From positions 6,696,001-6,760,000 of the forward strand of contig NC_088320.1 of the NCBI RefSeq assembly GCF_910592395.1: 64,000 bases of DNA, read 5' to 3'. Below the pieces are notes generated by a model that did no database searches, was not told where the DNA came from, and saw only the letters and a program-made list of their open reading frames with translations. Shown here in pieces: positions 36,442 to 47,700 of the stretch (position 1 is the first letter of the stretch; each line of letters opens with the position of its first letter). The DNA is from Lineus longissimus. Lineage: Eukaryota > Nemertea > Pilidiophora > Heteronemertea > Lineidae. The position numbers and the translations under genes were made by a program.

Positions 36442-36690
36442 GCCGTTTTGGTTTTGGATTCCGTTTTGGTTTTGGATTCCGCTTTGGTTTTGGATTCCGC
36501 TTTGGTTCTGGATTCCGTTTTGGTTCTGGATTCCGCTTTGGTTTTGGATTCCATTTTGGTTTTGGATTCCGTTAGTGCCGTTTTGGTTTTGGATTCCGTT
36601 TTGGTTTTGGATTCCGTTTTGGTTTTGGATCCCGCTTTGGTTTTGGATCCCGTTTTGGTTTTGGATTCCGTTTTGGTTTTGGATTTTAGG
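36442..36690. repeat. 18-bp minisatellite, about 14 copies
   Basis: The unit GTTTTGGTTTTGGATTCC varies at a few positions, and interruptions GTTAGTGCC appear twice. Because the unit is a multiple of three and lacks stops, several frames are open across it: FWFWIP or VLVLDS on the + strand and NQNGIQ or TKTESK on the minus strand. The coding look is a by-product of the repeat. Confidence 0.9.
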
Positions 36691-39600
36691 CCCGTTTTGG
36701 TGGATTTTATAGTGTATTCCCAAAACAAAAATCGCCGTTTTGGTTTGAGAATCAACCATATACTACTACTGAAGAACTAGATTGACATCCGGGTAATTAC
36801 GATAATCAACACGCTCTCCGCAATAACCAATACACACGAACATGCAAGTAATCTATATTAATATCGCCTGCTTTATAAAAGTAATATTTTCATTACAGAA
36901 GTGTCACTGCATGATTCATGGCTATCGACAATTTGCCGTTTACCTCAGCGAATCATCTGCGGGAAAATAGACTCATTTCCTGGCCCTAAACACCTCTTCT
37001 CGACCCATGTGCGTGGCTGCGGGCAATCTCGTTAAATCGCACCATCTCCATATTGGAAGGCGCTGATTCGTGGGAGATCATTCGTACCGATATTTATGTC
37101 ACTGGAGTACTATTTTGACGTACATTTACGGCACACGTCGTCAGATCTAGACATGTTGGACCACAGTTGATATAGTGTGGACATTTTAATAAGTGGCCAC
37201 TGCAGAAGAGGGCGGGCTTTCTTAAACTTTTACTTATACATGTACATGGCTAAGATCGTTCTCCGCACTGTTAGACCGGCAAAGCAGACGCAATTTCGTG
37301 TCCTCCTTGTAGTTTGAAGAATCCATATCGAATGTATAGAATTCCACGGAAGGAGTTGTGTAGTAAGATTATTTATGATGAAAGCTTAAATCATCACCGA
37401 GGTTGCGATGCACACTTTAAAAAGAAATGCTCGACGACCCTAGATTAAAAGCAGAAATTTCAATACTAAGTTCAAATTTAAATGTGTTTATGAGATGTAG
37501 TGCAGAATAGATAACACCCCAAGCTATCATTCATCTGTTTAACATTTCACTTGGGAAATTGTGCCGCTACGACGAGACCTAAACAGAATTCAATTAATCG
37601 ACTCCATTTTAATTCCATATCAATTTCTGTGGAGAGAAAACTAGCAAGCATTACCATTTCAATCATTGAAATTGAAATTCGAAAACTTAACTAAGTCTCA
37701 CGGTTGAGTTTAATTCTAATTCCAACAATTATTACTCTAAAAGGTAAATTGCACTCTCGCTTGATATATATTTAGATTGGGCTATTCCTCATCGAAACAG
37801 ATATAACCATAAGACTTGTTCGAGTTTAATCAAAATCGGCTATCGTGTTTAGCATGCATAAGAGTATAAATTGGATTTTAGCGCAGCTTTAGCGATTTTG
37901 ATGCCTGTTAGGATTTTTCTCGCGGCAATCTAACTCTGCCGACGATGTTTCTTTAAGCGATCAATTATAGAAATCATGAAAACCCTTTGGGATATTAATT
38001 AAACTACAGCAATTGGATTGCTTTAAAAAATCGTTTGATAACGTTTCGATAATCAGAACCAATCTTGTTTAGCTGCGACAGGCAAAACATGAGTTTTCGA
38101 AGATTTTACGTAAGTCTCCCGGATTTTTCACAAAAATGCATAGCAGGTACAACTCGTACCAGGCAATAATTGTGAAGAGAATTGAGGAATTAGCTTCTGG
38201 TTGGCTCATTTAATATCTCAATTATATATAGTCCATGAGAATTGAAGATTTTGCTTCGCCGATACAGCATTACGAAATTCGATTATTATACCTTCTTTAT
38301 CATGTTTATGTCAAAAATGAATACATAACCATCACTACCAATCATAGCTGTGTATCTTGCCCGCTACCTCGGTGTCTTGGAGGTTTGCGTGAGTGGAGAC
38401 TGAAAGAGTGGCCATAACACGCACATGCCTCGTCTCATATAAATTTACAATTCATACTTATACTAATTCTAATACATCACTAGGACCAATAATGGTTAAC
38501 ATAGTCGTTGGGGATGCGTGATCGATACGGTATTGACATCACCGACTGGGGTCAGCAACTGAGCCCAGTATTGGGAGCATTGACAGGCAAATAAATATGT
38601 CAATATCTTTCTGGCTAGCCCTAGGATTCCGGAACCTAGTTGTGCAATCTCCACGCAGGCCGGATAGTGCAATGCGGATGCTTTCGTGTGCCTAATCGCT
38701 TGTGTGGCGACTTGGAACAACCTCGCCTTAACGTTGGGCGAACCGTACTGGCGAAAGCCGTGGTTGTATGTTTCTGTTGGGGAAGAACAAACGAATAGTT
38801 ATTGGCACGAGGTTGTTTGGAGTCCTTCAAACGATCGTCTGCACGAGGTAGAATCAATACCGCACAAATTGAAATACTCGACGCTAATTGGCGGGCTTTG
38901 ATCTGGCGCGATCAGCTGTCGGGCTTTTTCACAGTTCCCATCGCACTACTCTCGAAAAATTAAACGAAGCGTTCTCCGGGAAATGATTTGTTTTTAAAGC
39001 ACGGTATATGAACAAATGTTGAGATTGGGTCATTAGTACGCTAGACTTGAGACAGCGCTTAGAAAGAGGGGCGAAAACCCAGCGCAAAGGGCCCGGCGTG
39101 TTTGTAACGCTTCACCAAGCCCAGGAGCGATTTCTTATCAGAGTGGCATCCGTCTTTGCTCTTCCCGGGTTCGATTAAGTGTGGTATTATTATTTTGTTT
39201 GATGGATCTGGTCAAAATTCTTGATCTCTGCGCCTCTCCTTACCCGATCGCAAGGCAAACTTACTTTGAGATCCAAGTACGCTCGCGCAGTCGTGAAATT
39301 CGTTCGCGAGTTTCACCCGTAGTCGATCGCGAGTTTTTCCATTTTACTGAGAAGGAACAGGGGTATGATGATCATACAAGAACAGAAATTCTTACTTTCT
39401 TTGGTATCCTCTCCGCGATACTTCGCTGAGGTTTGATGAAGTTAGATTGTCAAAAAGTTCCATGAATCATGATAGTTAAAAATATGCATTCTAAAGAATG
39501 GTGAGTATTTTACCTAACTTATGGACATCTAGTGCTTCAGGACATGTCCTATTGCTTTTCCAAGAATTAAAATCTGTAAACATGGATGACCCTTGACACA

Positions 39601-41855
39601 AATTTTATCTTACTTCGCCAAAAGATTTCGAAATGTTCTCTGCGCTCATGAAAGACGCCGATGGAACCTGCTCCGTTCCCTATGCGCCCATCGAAGCGTG
39701 AACAGTGATCGTGATCGCGGCAAGCCCGGTAGGCTCACCAGCGGCAAACCACCACCTGGCGTTGGCGACCCATCGATTTCTCCATCGCATATTTGCAAGT
39801 GCGCACGCTTTTGGAAAAAAAGTTAAACTCCATTTATTTCGTTTAAAGTTTACGGACCAGCTGTTTTTCTTCAGATTTGTGGAGCATTTCGGCAAAGGAA
39901 AATGATGAACTTTATCTACATCTTATTCTTGGACCCGTAAATATCATGGATTGTATTTGTTCAGCAAAACCGCTGAAAAATCGGTCCCCACATCGCAAAC
40001 CCCGTTGAGATTCTTAGCAAAGATCTTATCAACTTTCCTACACATACATAACAAAGATTATTTTTTTACAAGATTTTAAAGATTACAGGACAAATCAAAT
40101 ATGGATAACTTTTGATACTGATGATATAAAAGCAACTTTTCGCCAATTGAAGCGTCATCGGATTACACTTACAAGTCACAATTTAAAGGCATGCCCGTGG
40201 CCAATTATTTTCACCGAAAACTCCAAAACACTGTGCTTCAGGAAAAGTGGCGGTCAGACTTTCAGTACTGGTAGTTGGTTTGACCCAAACCTTGTTCAAG
40301 TGCGCACTCACTTAAAGCCAATGGAGGCATCAATGATCATAACTCTAAATGTCTTTGGTCCTGAAAAATATACATATATACTGTGCACAGATATTTCTTT
40401 TCGAGGACTTTGAGGAATTTTAAACAGATCCCTCTACGTTTTAGCAGATCTACATTTGTTTGGCGTGATTTTCAATATTTCGTGTGGTTTTTTTTCTCCA
40501 AAACTCCGCGATATTTATTTACTTGATGAAAATAACCCTAGATTCTGAATAACACTCCTGGCTATTTTGGTGAGGTCAATAAAACTGGTAAAGTGTTATT
40601 TCCAGGGTCTACACAACTCACCCGACCAAGGAAATCTCGAAAGAGGATGGATGTGACACGGGCAAACCTCTGACGAAGGACTTTTAAAACCCTCCATTTT
40701 AACTCTGAAAATCGATACGGGGTCGCGATCGGGTGTTTAAATTATCGGTTTTGACACCAACATTCACTCAGGCGTTTAAAGTGCTTTCACCTGGACGCGA
40801 ATCTTGCCAAACTACTTAACCTTTCAAAGATGTTTTCAGTTAACTGTATAACTATCATTGATTTGACGCTAACACTTATTACACCTCCTGGTGAGTTTCG
40901 CTTTCAAAGATGACATGAAACATGCGCCGACTTCCCATTCTTCTAAAATTCCCTCTCTCGTCTCTTTTGTTATGAAAATGTTAGGAAAATATGTTTTAAA
41001 AAAAAGCAAGTTCGCAGCTTTAGAAATGACAACAATCACGGCTTATCATCATAATTAATCTCGAAGTGATTGATGACATTACAAATGCCCACGAATGGTC
41101 AGACATGTCAGAGCGACACTGCCGATCACAATGAATTCGTCAGCATCCAACGAGGACTGCGAGGACTCCATCTGATGGACAAAATGGGAACCAATATCAT
41201 ATTATGATATAACACATCATCACAAATAATGTTAGTGTAACTGATATGTTTCACATCGCATCCTCTTTTTAAATCCCCCTAATATATACACAATGCTGAT
41301 AAGTTTCCATCTGAATTGGAGCTAATATCAGGATTGGGTGAAATCAATCATGTGCATGTATATATATCGTCTTTATAGATATTTGGTGAAATACAGTGCA
41401 TTCGTAGGCAAATAAGGACATGCGAATGGGAATTTATTCAACCTGACGGTATATACGCAAGAGATAATCAGTGATTGACATTTAAATTTATTCCAAAACA
41501 ATGAGGTTGGGTGTTTGTTCAACCAGCTGACTGTGTCGATATTCTCACATACAATTAAACCTTCGTAACATTGTGTAACACTGCGCATTGATGAGCGTAA
41601 GTAACAACGAACTGTCTTTTTGAGCGCATTGTTCGCTTTTAACATTTCATTATCTTGCAAAATAGTCTTCAACTTTGTCATTCACCGCATAATTTTTCAA
41701 AATGGAGGCATTTGTTGGATATTTGAGGCTTGTATAGTTACTAGTCTGTGAGTGGTCACCAAGTTTTTACAGAGTCTTTCAATATTGAAACACTCTGGCT
41801 TAGTTGATTAATATAAACATAGTGATTGGATTACTAATGCTATTTCCAGTTGAAC

Positions 41856-43278
41856 ATGTTAAACACTGGATCAACGCGTGTCTTCATTGGGCTGCTCGTG
41901 TTTCTTAAGATATCGGTCCACGATACAGGTGCGGAAGTCCCTGCCGAAGTTCCCTTGCCGAACGGATGCTGGGCAATGGATGATCATCACCTTGAGTGTG
42001 AGCAACCGGCGTTTCAAAAGACTATTTCACTTATGTGCGACGAGAGACATGATAAAGGTAGGTAAGCACGCCCGCTCATTGAATTGTTATTTTGCCACTA
42101 TCACTTTGGAAAGTGGGTTTAACAACGGGTTAGTCCATGGCATCTTTCCTAAGGGACCTGGAACTACTCACTTTGAATCAGAGGTTTGCCAGTGTATCAT
42201 CAAGAGAATGATTTTGTTTTTGATTTCCTTTTTTTTAGTTTTGGAAAGGCTTTGGCAGGTATATATCAGTCTTGTGTAAACAGTGTTGCTGAAAATTGTT
42301 CAGTGCCCACCATGTGTATTAGCGAGTATGTAGTATGTCATACTTAGTATTGAGTTGATTTTGGCACATTCGAAAGTATTGACCATATGCATATTTTGAA
42401 CGGATTCTCTTTATAACTGCACGCTTCATTAATAATAATTAGCATTTAATGAATGCAAAAAAAACACTCCACCAAAATGCTAACATGTGCTTGCACAGCG
42501 ATGGTACAGGGCAGAGATAAATAAATAAATCAATCAATGGATTTGGCCACGAGAAAAACTAGCCACACTGTAATGGTCTGGATCCACGCCAGGTGCCCAT
42601 AGCAAAATCGAAACTTCTGGCTCGTTCATGATTTATGAGAAATACACGAATGCTCAGAATTTGCTCGAGAGCGACCAGTTACGTTCTATCTGATTTTAAT
42701 TATATTTTTATATCATCTGGTCTTTACAGGTCACTGCCAGTCGGTGTCCTCCCCTTACAGGTACAGGCTGATCATCAATGGCACGAAGTACCTTTCCGAA
42801 TTGGAATTCATTGACGGCTATTGTTTTGGCGTGTGCGGCCGCGGAGCATCTTGCTGCGAGCCATTCCAACCAACCTTGCATAGAAGGGTCAGTAATTTTC
42901 AAGATCTTTACGGTAGCACTAAGAGCGTCGAGGTAAGCAAAATACTATTAACTGTCGGCCAGATTTGAAGTGCCTAGGTCTTACGTTTACAAAATGCCCA
43001 ATTTTCTCTAAAGATGGATAGATGGATGGATGGAAGGACGGACACCACACGAATAGCTATTTGACCAGCTCTGCCGAGTTTGTCAGCCGAGCTAAAAACA
43101 CTTCTTGTAATAAATTATCTACAGTTTGTACTGCAAGAGACATAAGCTTAGCCACCACTTTCCTTCAAAGGTGCTTTAAATCATATGCATCCGAATCCTT
43201 TATATCTACACCTTGTTAGTACTTCTTTTTTTTCAGTTTGCATACTTGGCCATCACTAAATGTAAATGTAATCATTGA
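41856..43278 (+). CDS. Small secreted ten-cysteine protein, cystine-knot-like
   Basis: Three coding exons: 41856-42057, 42730-42932, 43237-43278, in phase with GT-AG. A TTTCCAG acceptor at 41847-41849 implies an upstream non-coding exon. The product is 148 residues. A signal peptide (VFIGLLVFLKISVHDTGA) precedes a chain with cysteines at 38, 48, 61, 70, 99, 103, 109, 110, 144 and 146. The order CxxxC (CFGVC), then CC-E-P, then a terminal CxC (KCKCNH) recalls cystine-knot cytokines, where CxGxC, CCxP and CxC form the ring. The spacing of three in CFGVC is suggestive, but the fold is not proven. One N-glycosylation sequon (NGT, residue 84). AATAAA lies 62 bases past the stop. Intron 2 holds a truncated repeat element. 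No gene symbol can be given. Confidence 0.75.
42958..43095. mobile_element. Truncated second copy of the CAGCTGAGCTAAAAA-end element
   Basis: Matches 35213-35356 in order: TTGAAGT, CTAGGTCTTACG, TTACAAAATG, GGATGGATGG, GACGGAC, TATTTGAC, AGCTC and GAGCTAAAAA. It lies inside intron 2 of the secreted cysteine-rich gene. Confidence 0.8.
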
Positions 43279-43339
43279 CGTCACCAAGGCGCCCTCGAAA
43301 AACACAGGTTGGCGTTCGATACAACCAAACATAAGAGAC

Positions 43340-43345
43340 AATAAA
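43340..43345 (+). promoter_or_regulatory. Poly(A) signal AATAAA of the secreted cysteine-rich gene
   Basis: AATAAA begins 62 bases after the stop codon. Confidence 0.6.
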
Positions 43346-43369
43346 ATATAATGACAGTAATTTACTTAC

Positions 43370-43536
43370 GTTATTCTTTCGGAATGATCAATCTCTCCCG
43401 TGCTGCCACCTGTCCTTGGCTCCACTAACGTGCGATTACAGTGTGCTGCAGATGCTACCAATACTAACGATCCGATCGTGACTGCCAAGTTTCCAACTCC
43501 AACAGTCACAGAATCAACACACGGCGAAATTGACAT
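43370..43536 (-). CDS. Putative first coding exon of an unidentified minus-strand gene
   Basis: A minus-strand ATG at 43536 opens a 55-codon frame that ends in a consensus donor (AATAAC/GTAAGT, exon end 43370, phase 2). It codes a likely signal sequence or membrane helix (VGNLAVTIGSLVLVASAAHC), then a hydrophilic stretch with an NRT sequon and GGSTGEIDHSERI. No downstream exon was identified. Such exons would have to lie among or beyond the exons of the + strand secreted gene, so it may be an orphan or a short gene overlapping it. Confidence 0.35.
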
Positions 43537-44749
43537 TTGATACGCGATATATACGATATTGAACTCACGCAGAACTAATTTTCATGCGATCCAAATTGAT
43601 AAAGACATTCATGAACAGCGAAATACTATGTATAATGTATACTCACGCGATGCCCCGGGGCCAGGAGACCTAAATCAAGGGGAACGAACACCATCAAACA
43701 CATACGACACCACGAAATGATCATCTCCGAGTGAAGTCCGTATCCTCATAAAATCCTACTTCGAATTCCAGCGTCCGATGATAGATTTGTCAGTGAACTA
43801 TTGAGAGATTTGCAAGAAGTCAGAAAATCGAAAACTTCCTCTATCGCGTCCCATTGTATGTGTGTCTTGACCCAATTCTTTGAGCCGCAGCCTCTGATTG
43901 GCTGATGAAAAGGACTAACGTCGACCTTTTAGTGTCCGTTGCCACAACAACAACTTCAATATTGTACGGAGTGATAGCAAGAACTTTTTTGGTGATAAAA
44001 GGGGACGGTTTACTGCATTTGAAAAACTCTCAGCCAGAGACTGGTTGATTTGCTCAGATATTAGTTATATCGTCACAGAAGTCTTCTACGGTTTGAATTC
44101 CGATGTATTGAACACGTTACCGAAGTCATATTCTCCCAGCGTCAAGCTAGCCCCAAAGTGAAAAACCACCTCGTGTAGGGCTAGGGATATTTTTTCGGCA
44201 TGGGGTCCTTTTCCGTTGAACTAGCTGGTTAAATTACTGTATCACACGCGGTGAATATAGGTTACGTTTGAAACTGTGTTTATTAGGAATTGATACCGAA
44301 CTGGAGGTTTTGGTTGTCTCACAATCAATACCGACAGTCATGAGGTATCAATTTCGATTCTAAAACATCTCAAATTAAATAATGAATAATGTGGTTTTAA
44401 ATGCTTTTGAAATGCTTCCACATTTCGTACCAACCCAAGCGGTTATGGTTGCCTAACCATAACCGCTGAATTCAAAACGAGGCCTCATTGGCGCAGAGTG
44501 CCTTTACACTGTAATGTGCGGTTCATTCTAAACCCAGTTGTTTTAGAATAGTTACAAAAACGCCTCATGCCACACTCGGTATTCTCCTAGTCTCAAGGGT
44601 ACTGGAATTATGAACGGCTAATGTAAAACTGAGTTTAAAGTGTTTTGTTTACAATACTCATTTCCATGATCGACTTCAGAATTGAAGAATAAAGGAAAAT
44701 AACCCAAATACTACGAGACTTACATGTATATTCTTTTATCAAGTAACGA
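43537..44749. other. Intergenic, no feature recognised
   Basis: Upstream of the putative minus-strand exon and downstream of the metalloprotease gene. A minus-strand AATAAA near 44278-44283 could serve the metalloprotease transcript. Nothing else is supportable. Confidence 0.4.
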
Positions 44750-47700
44750 TCAGCATAGACCACACGCCTTCTTGCATTGATTCTTCGAATTCCACTTGTT
44801 GCACCAACCCATAGCTTTCCAGTGATAGCAGTAGGCATTGGTGTCCTTGCAATACGGCTTTGGCTCGGATGTGGGCTGGGTGATGTCCTGGGTTTGGAGA
44901 CGCTGAGGTTTGTAGAGGCCATATCGGTCACATTGCCCGCATGTGAAAGGACATGAATTGAATTTGTGTCTGGGGCAAGTTCCAGTTGAGTCCCTCGAAC
45001 TCTTGTGACAGGAGGTGACCTCGTCCAAGCAGGGCTCATCAGCGTGTGAGAATTGTGGTACTACGATATCTAAATGCGAACGTGAATTAGTACATGTACA
45101 TGAAGAATGACAAATCGTGAAACCAAATCAGTGACATACTTGTCTGTGCACAATAAAAAAAACTTGCCAAAGACCTATCATAAATGTCCCTTACCACAAG
45201 TGGGAGCAATGATAGTGGCATCACTGACTGTGCGTCAGCGTTGATAGTTTATGCATGGTTGGTGTTCATCATCTTACCTTGGAAGACGTTCACTTCACAC
45301 ACAGTGAGTATACCCCTCTGCCTCCTCTGGATGCTTATGTACTGCCCGGACAGCGGGCTGTCGCACTTGATGTTGATCATGCCGTATTTGCCGCCAGGGA
45401 CTGAACTGGCGTGGTACTTGCATACGGGGTTCCAGTTGAGGTTTGGAGAATTTCCAATGCGGACCTCGAAGTTACTTAGTCTGTCCCCTGGAAAAAATGT
45501 TGCAGTAAAAGGAGAACTCTATGAATGGTGTACGTTGCTCTGTATATTTTGTTATTCTGGCTAAATTGTGTTTATCTTGGATGTGCATGGACCTATAAGA
45601 CTATAAGATTGAGAAAGATCACCTTAATGATTACGGCCATTTGGAGTGTAGAGATGTCGCGTATTTTATCGTCTCAGGACTGAAATTATGTATTCAGAGG
45701 CCTTCCGCTGGCGTTCAAATCCGGCAATGAACAGGTAAGCAGTTTGCCTTATATGATGCGAGGGGATAATTTAGAATTAGAATTCGGGGATTTGCCGTTG
45801 CGGATACACCTTTCACCCCATTCAAAAGAGAACCGCTTTAATAACAAGAATTACATGCACTATGCATGACTTTTCTACAATTTTAAGGTTGCAAATGAAA
45901 AACAACACGCATTTGTATACTTACCACAACAGTCCTCTCTGTTATAAATGTGAATATTGGTGATAATTGTTTTGGAGTATACGCTGGGCAGCTCGATCAT
46001 GAGCCATGGGTTGTCTTCAAGGAGTGTCTGGGTGCAGGAGGCCAGAGTTTCTGCAAGAAAAAGCATAACAATAGAAAAGGAAGATCCCAGCCTGCTTCTA
46101 AGATCAACTCTTGCCCAGCCTTGTTTTCGATTCTCGGGGGCAACAACCACATAGCACTTCTAATGTCGTTCTCTGAGTGAGGCAAGTCTCCCTGAGCATA
46201 TATTTTCGACATTTTGCAACGGTCATTTTAAGGAAAAACTGTACAAGTACATGTGCATTATACAATCAAAATTCTCCCAGATGCAGGAGTCGTGCATTGT
46301 AAGTTTTCTTAGAGTAAAGTGCTAGCCATGTTACCATACTCACCGTTCTTCATAAGGTAAGGCACCCCATTCAGAGCACCATCGGTGGCCTTCCACGCAC
46401 CCCAGATTTTCTCGTTCAGGTAGGTGCTACTCTGGTAGGCTTTGGCCCTCCAGGCCACGTTGACTGTTAAGAAAACATGAAATTATGAAAGGTCGCTGAA
46501 CAAGTGTTGTTGTTCGTCTCTTTGGTCAGCCGCTCAATCGCTGCACGGAACTCAAAATCATTCCCATTCAGTGAACCCGGCTTGGTGACGACAGGTAACA
46601 CTTCTACCTTGCTCAGCAAGCCTATACACATGATTAACCAATCACAGATCAGTGACACATGCTGGAGAATAAGGTGACTGAGGGCAAGTTTTTGTGTAGG
46701 TATTGGTAACATACGAGGACATCCCGTATTTGTTGATATCGCTAGCTGTGTTAAATGTACCAAATACCGACTTCACTTTAGACGTGATTAAGTAACAAGA
46801 ATGGATCATGTGTGGAAAATGACAAGTGAACATTAATCAAGGATTATGTACTTACATGGTAGTCTTGGATGCAATGTTGTCATACTCGGAGTATATTGAA
46901 CACACCGTTTACCTTTAACACTGAAATAAATGATGAAAAACATAAATGTCAAGGTTAATTTCCACAATCTAAATCCGTCGCACTAATTCAATTGCACGAC
47001 ACGACCTCAATGATAAATTGAATTATTTCGTAATTTTGTTACACGGTCAAACTTCTCTTACTGGCCTCTTCCAATTTGCGTTTATGGGGGTGCCATTCAG
47101 TTTCCAGATTTGCAAGGAATCCGGATCAATTAGATATGAATAATTAGCTCAAGGACTTTTCTCGGTCAATGCCAATGCATATTTCCCCAAGGCGGTCGTT
47201 CGCCCTCCTTAACATCTCCTTCCCCACCCTAGAGCCATTTATCAGTCTTTGTCATTCTTTGCCTTACTGAATAAAGTTTTCCATCCTCTGGACCCCGCAC
47301 GTTCCCCAGTCGTTGTCCTCGTAGACGCCTTGCCTCATTAGACCTGTGTAGCACAGTTTAGAAATGGGTGGATAGTACGCATCAGCCATGCCTAACCTAA
47401 GAAGAGGAGGAATGTGCCATGATTCATGTTTGCCTCAGCACCCTGAACAAAATGGAGAATCAGAATCGCAGCTTATTGAGCTGCAAAACATATAGGATAC
47501 ACAAATAAAACACACGAGCGGTTTGCAAGATTCCAGTGACATGACTTCTAACTGGTTTTGGCATTAGGCGACATCATTGCCATCTCACATGTCTTAAGGA
47601 ATTTCTTTCAACTGAATGTCAAATCGAACAAGTAGAGCTTCCTGGATCATGATGCGTACACATTCAGTAAGCATTCTGATGTAACGTGTTTGAGGTTTTC

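Larger units (their letters stand above)
31711..41855. other. Repeat-bearing interval without a recognised gene
   Basis: It holds a 1.7 kb element (33658-35356), an 18-bp minisatellite that keeps frames open on both strands (36442-36690) and a likely non-coding 5' exon of the secreted protein gene at its right end. The open frames at 34242-34559, 39593-39905 and 41373-41681 carry no motif. I see no RNA gene. Confidence 0.5.

Noticed and set aside
36081-36755. 224-codon minus-strand frame with TKTESK repeats
   Set aside because: The length is produced by the 18-bp minisatellite, and other frames on both strands are equally open. No start context, domain or splice support.
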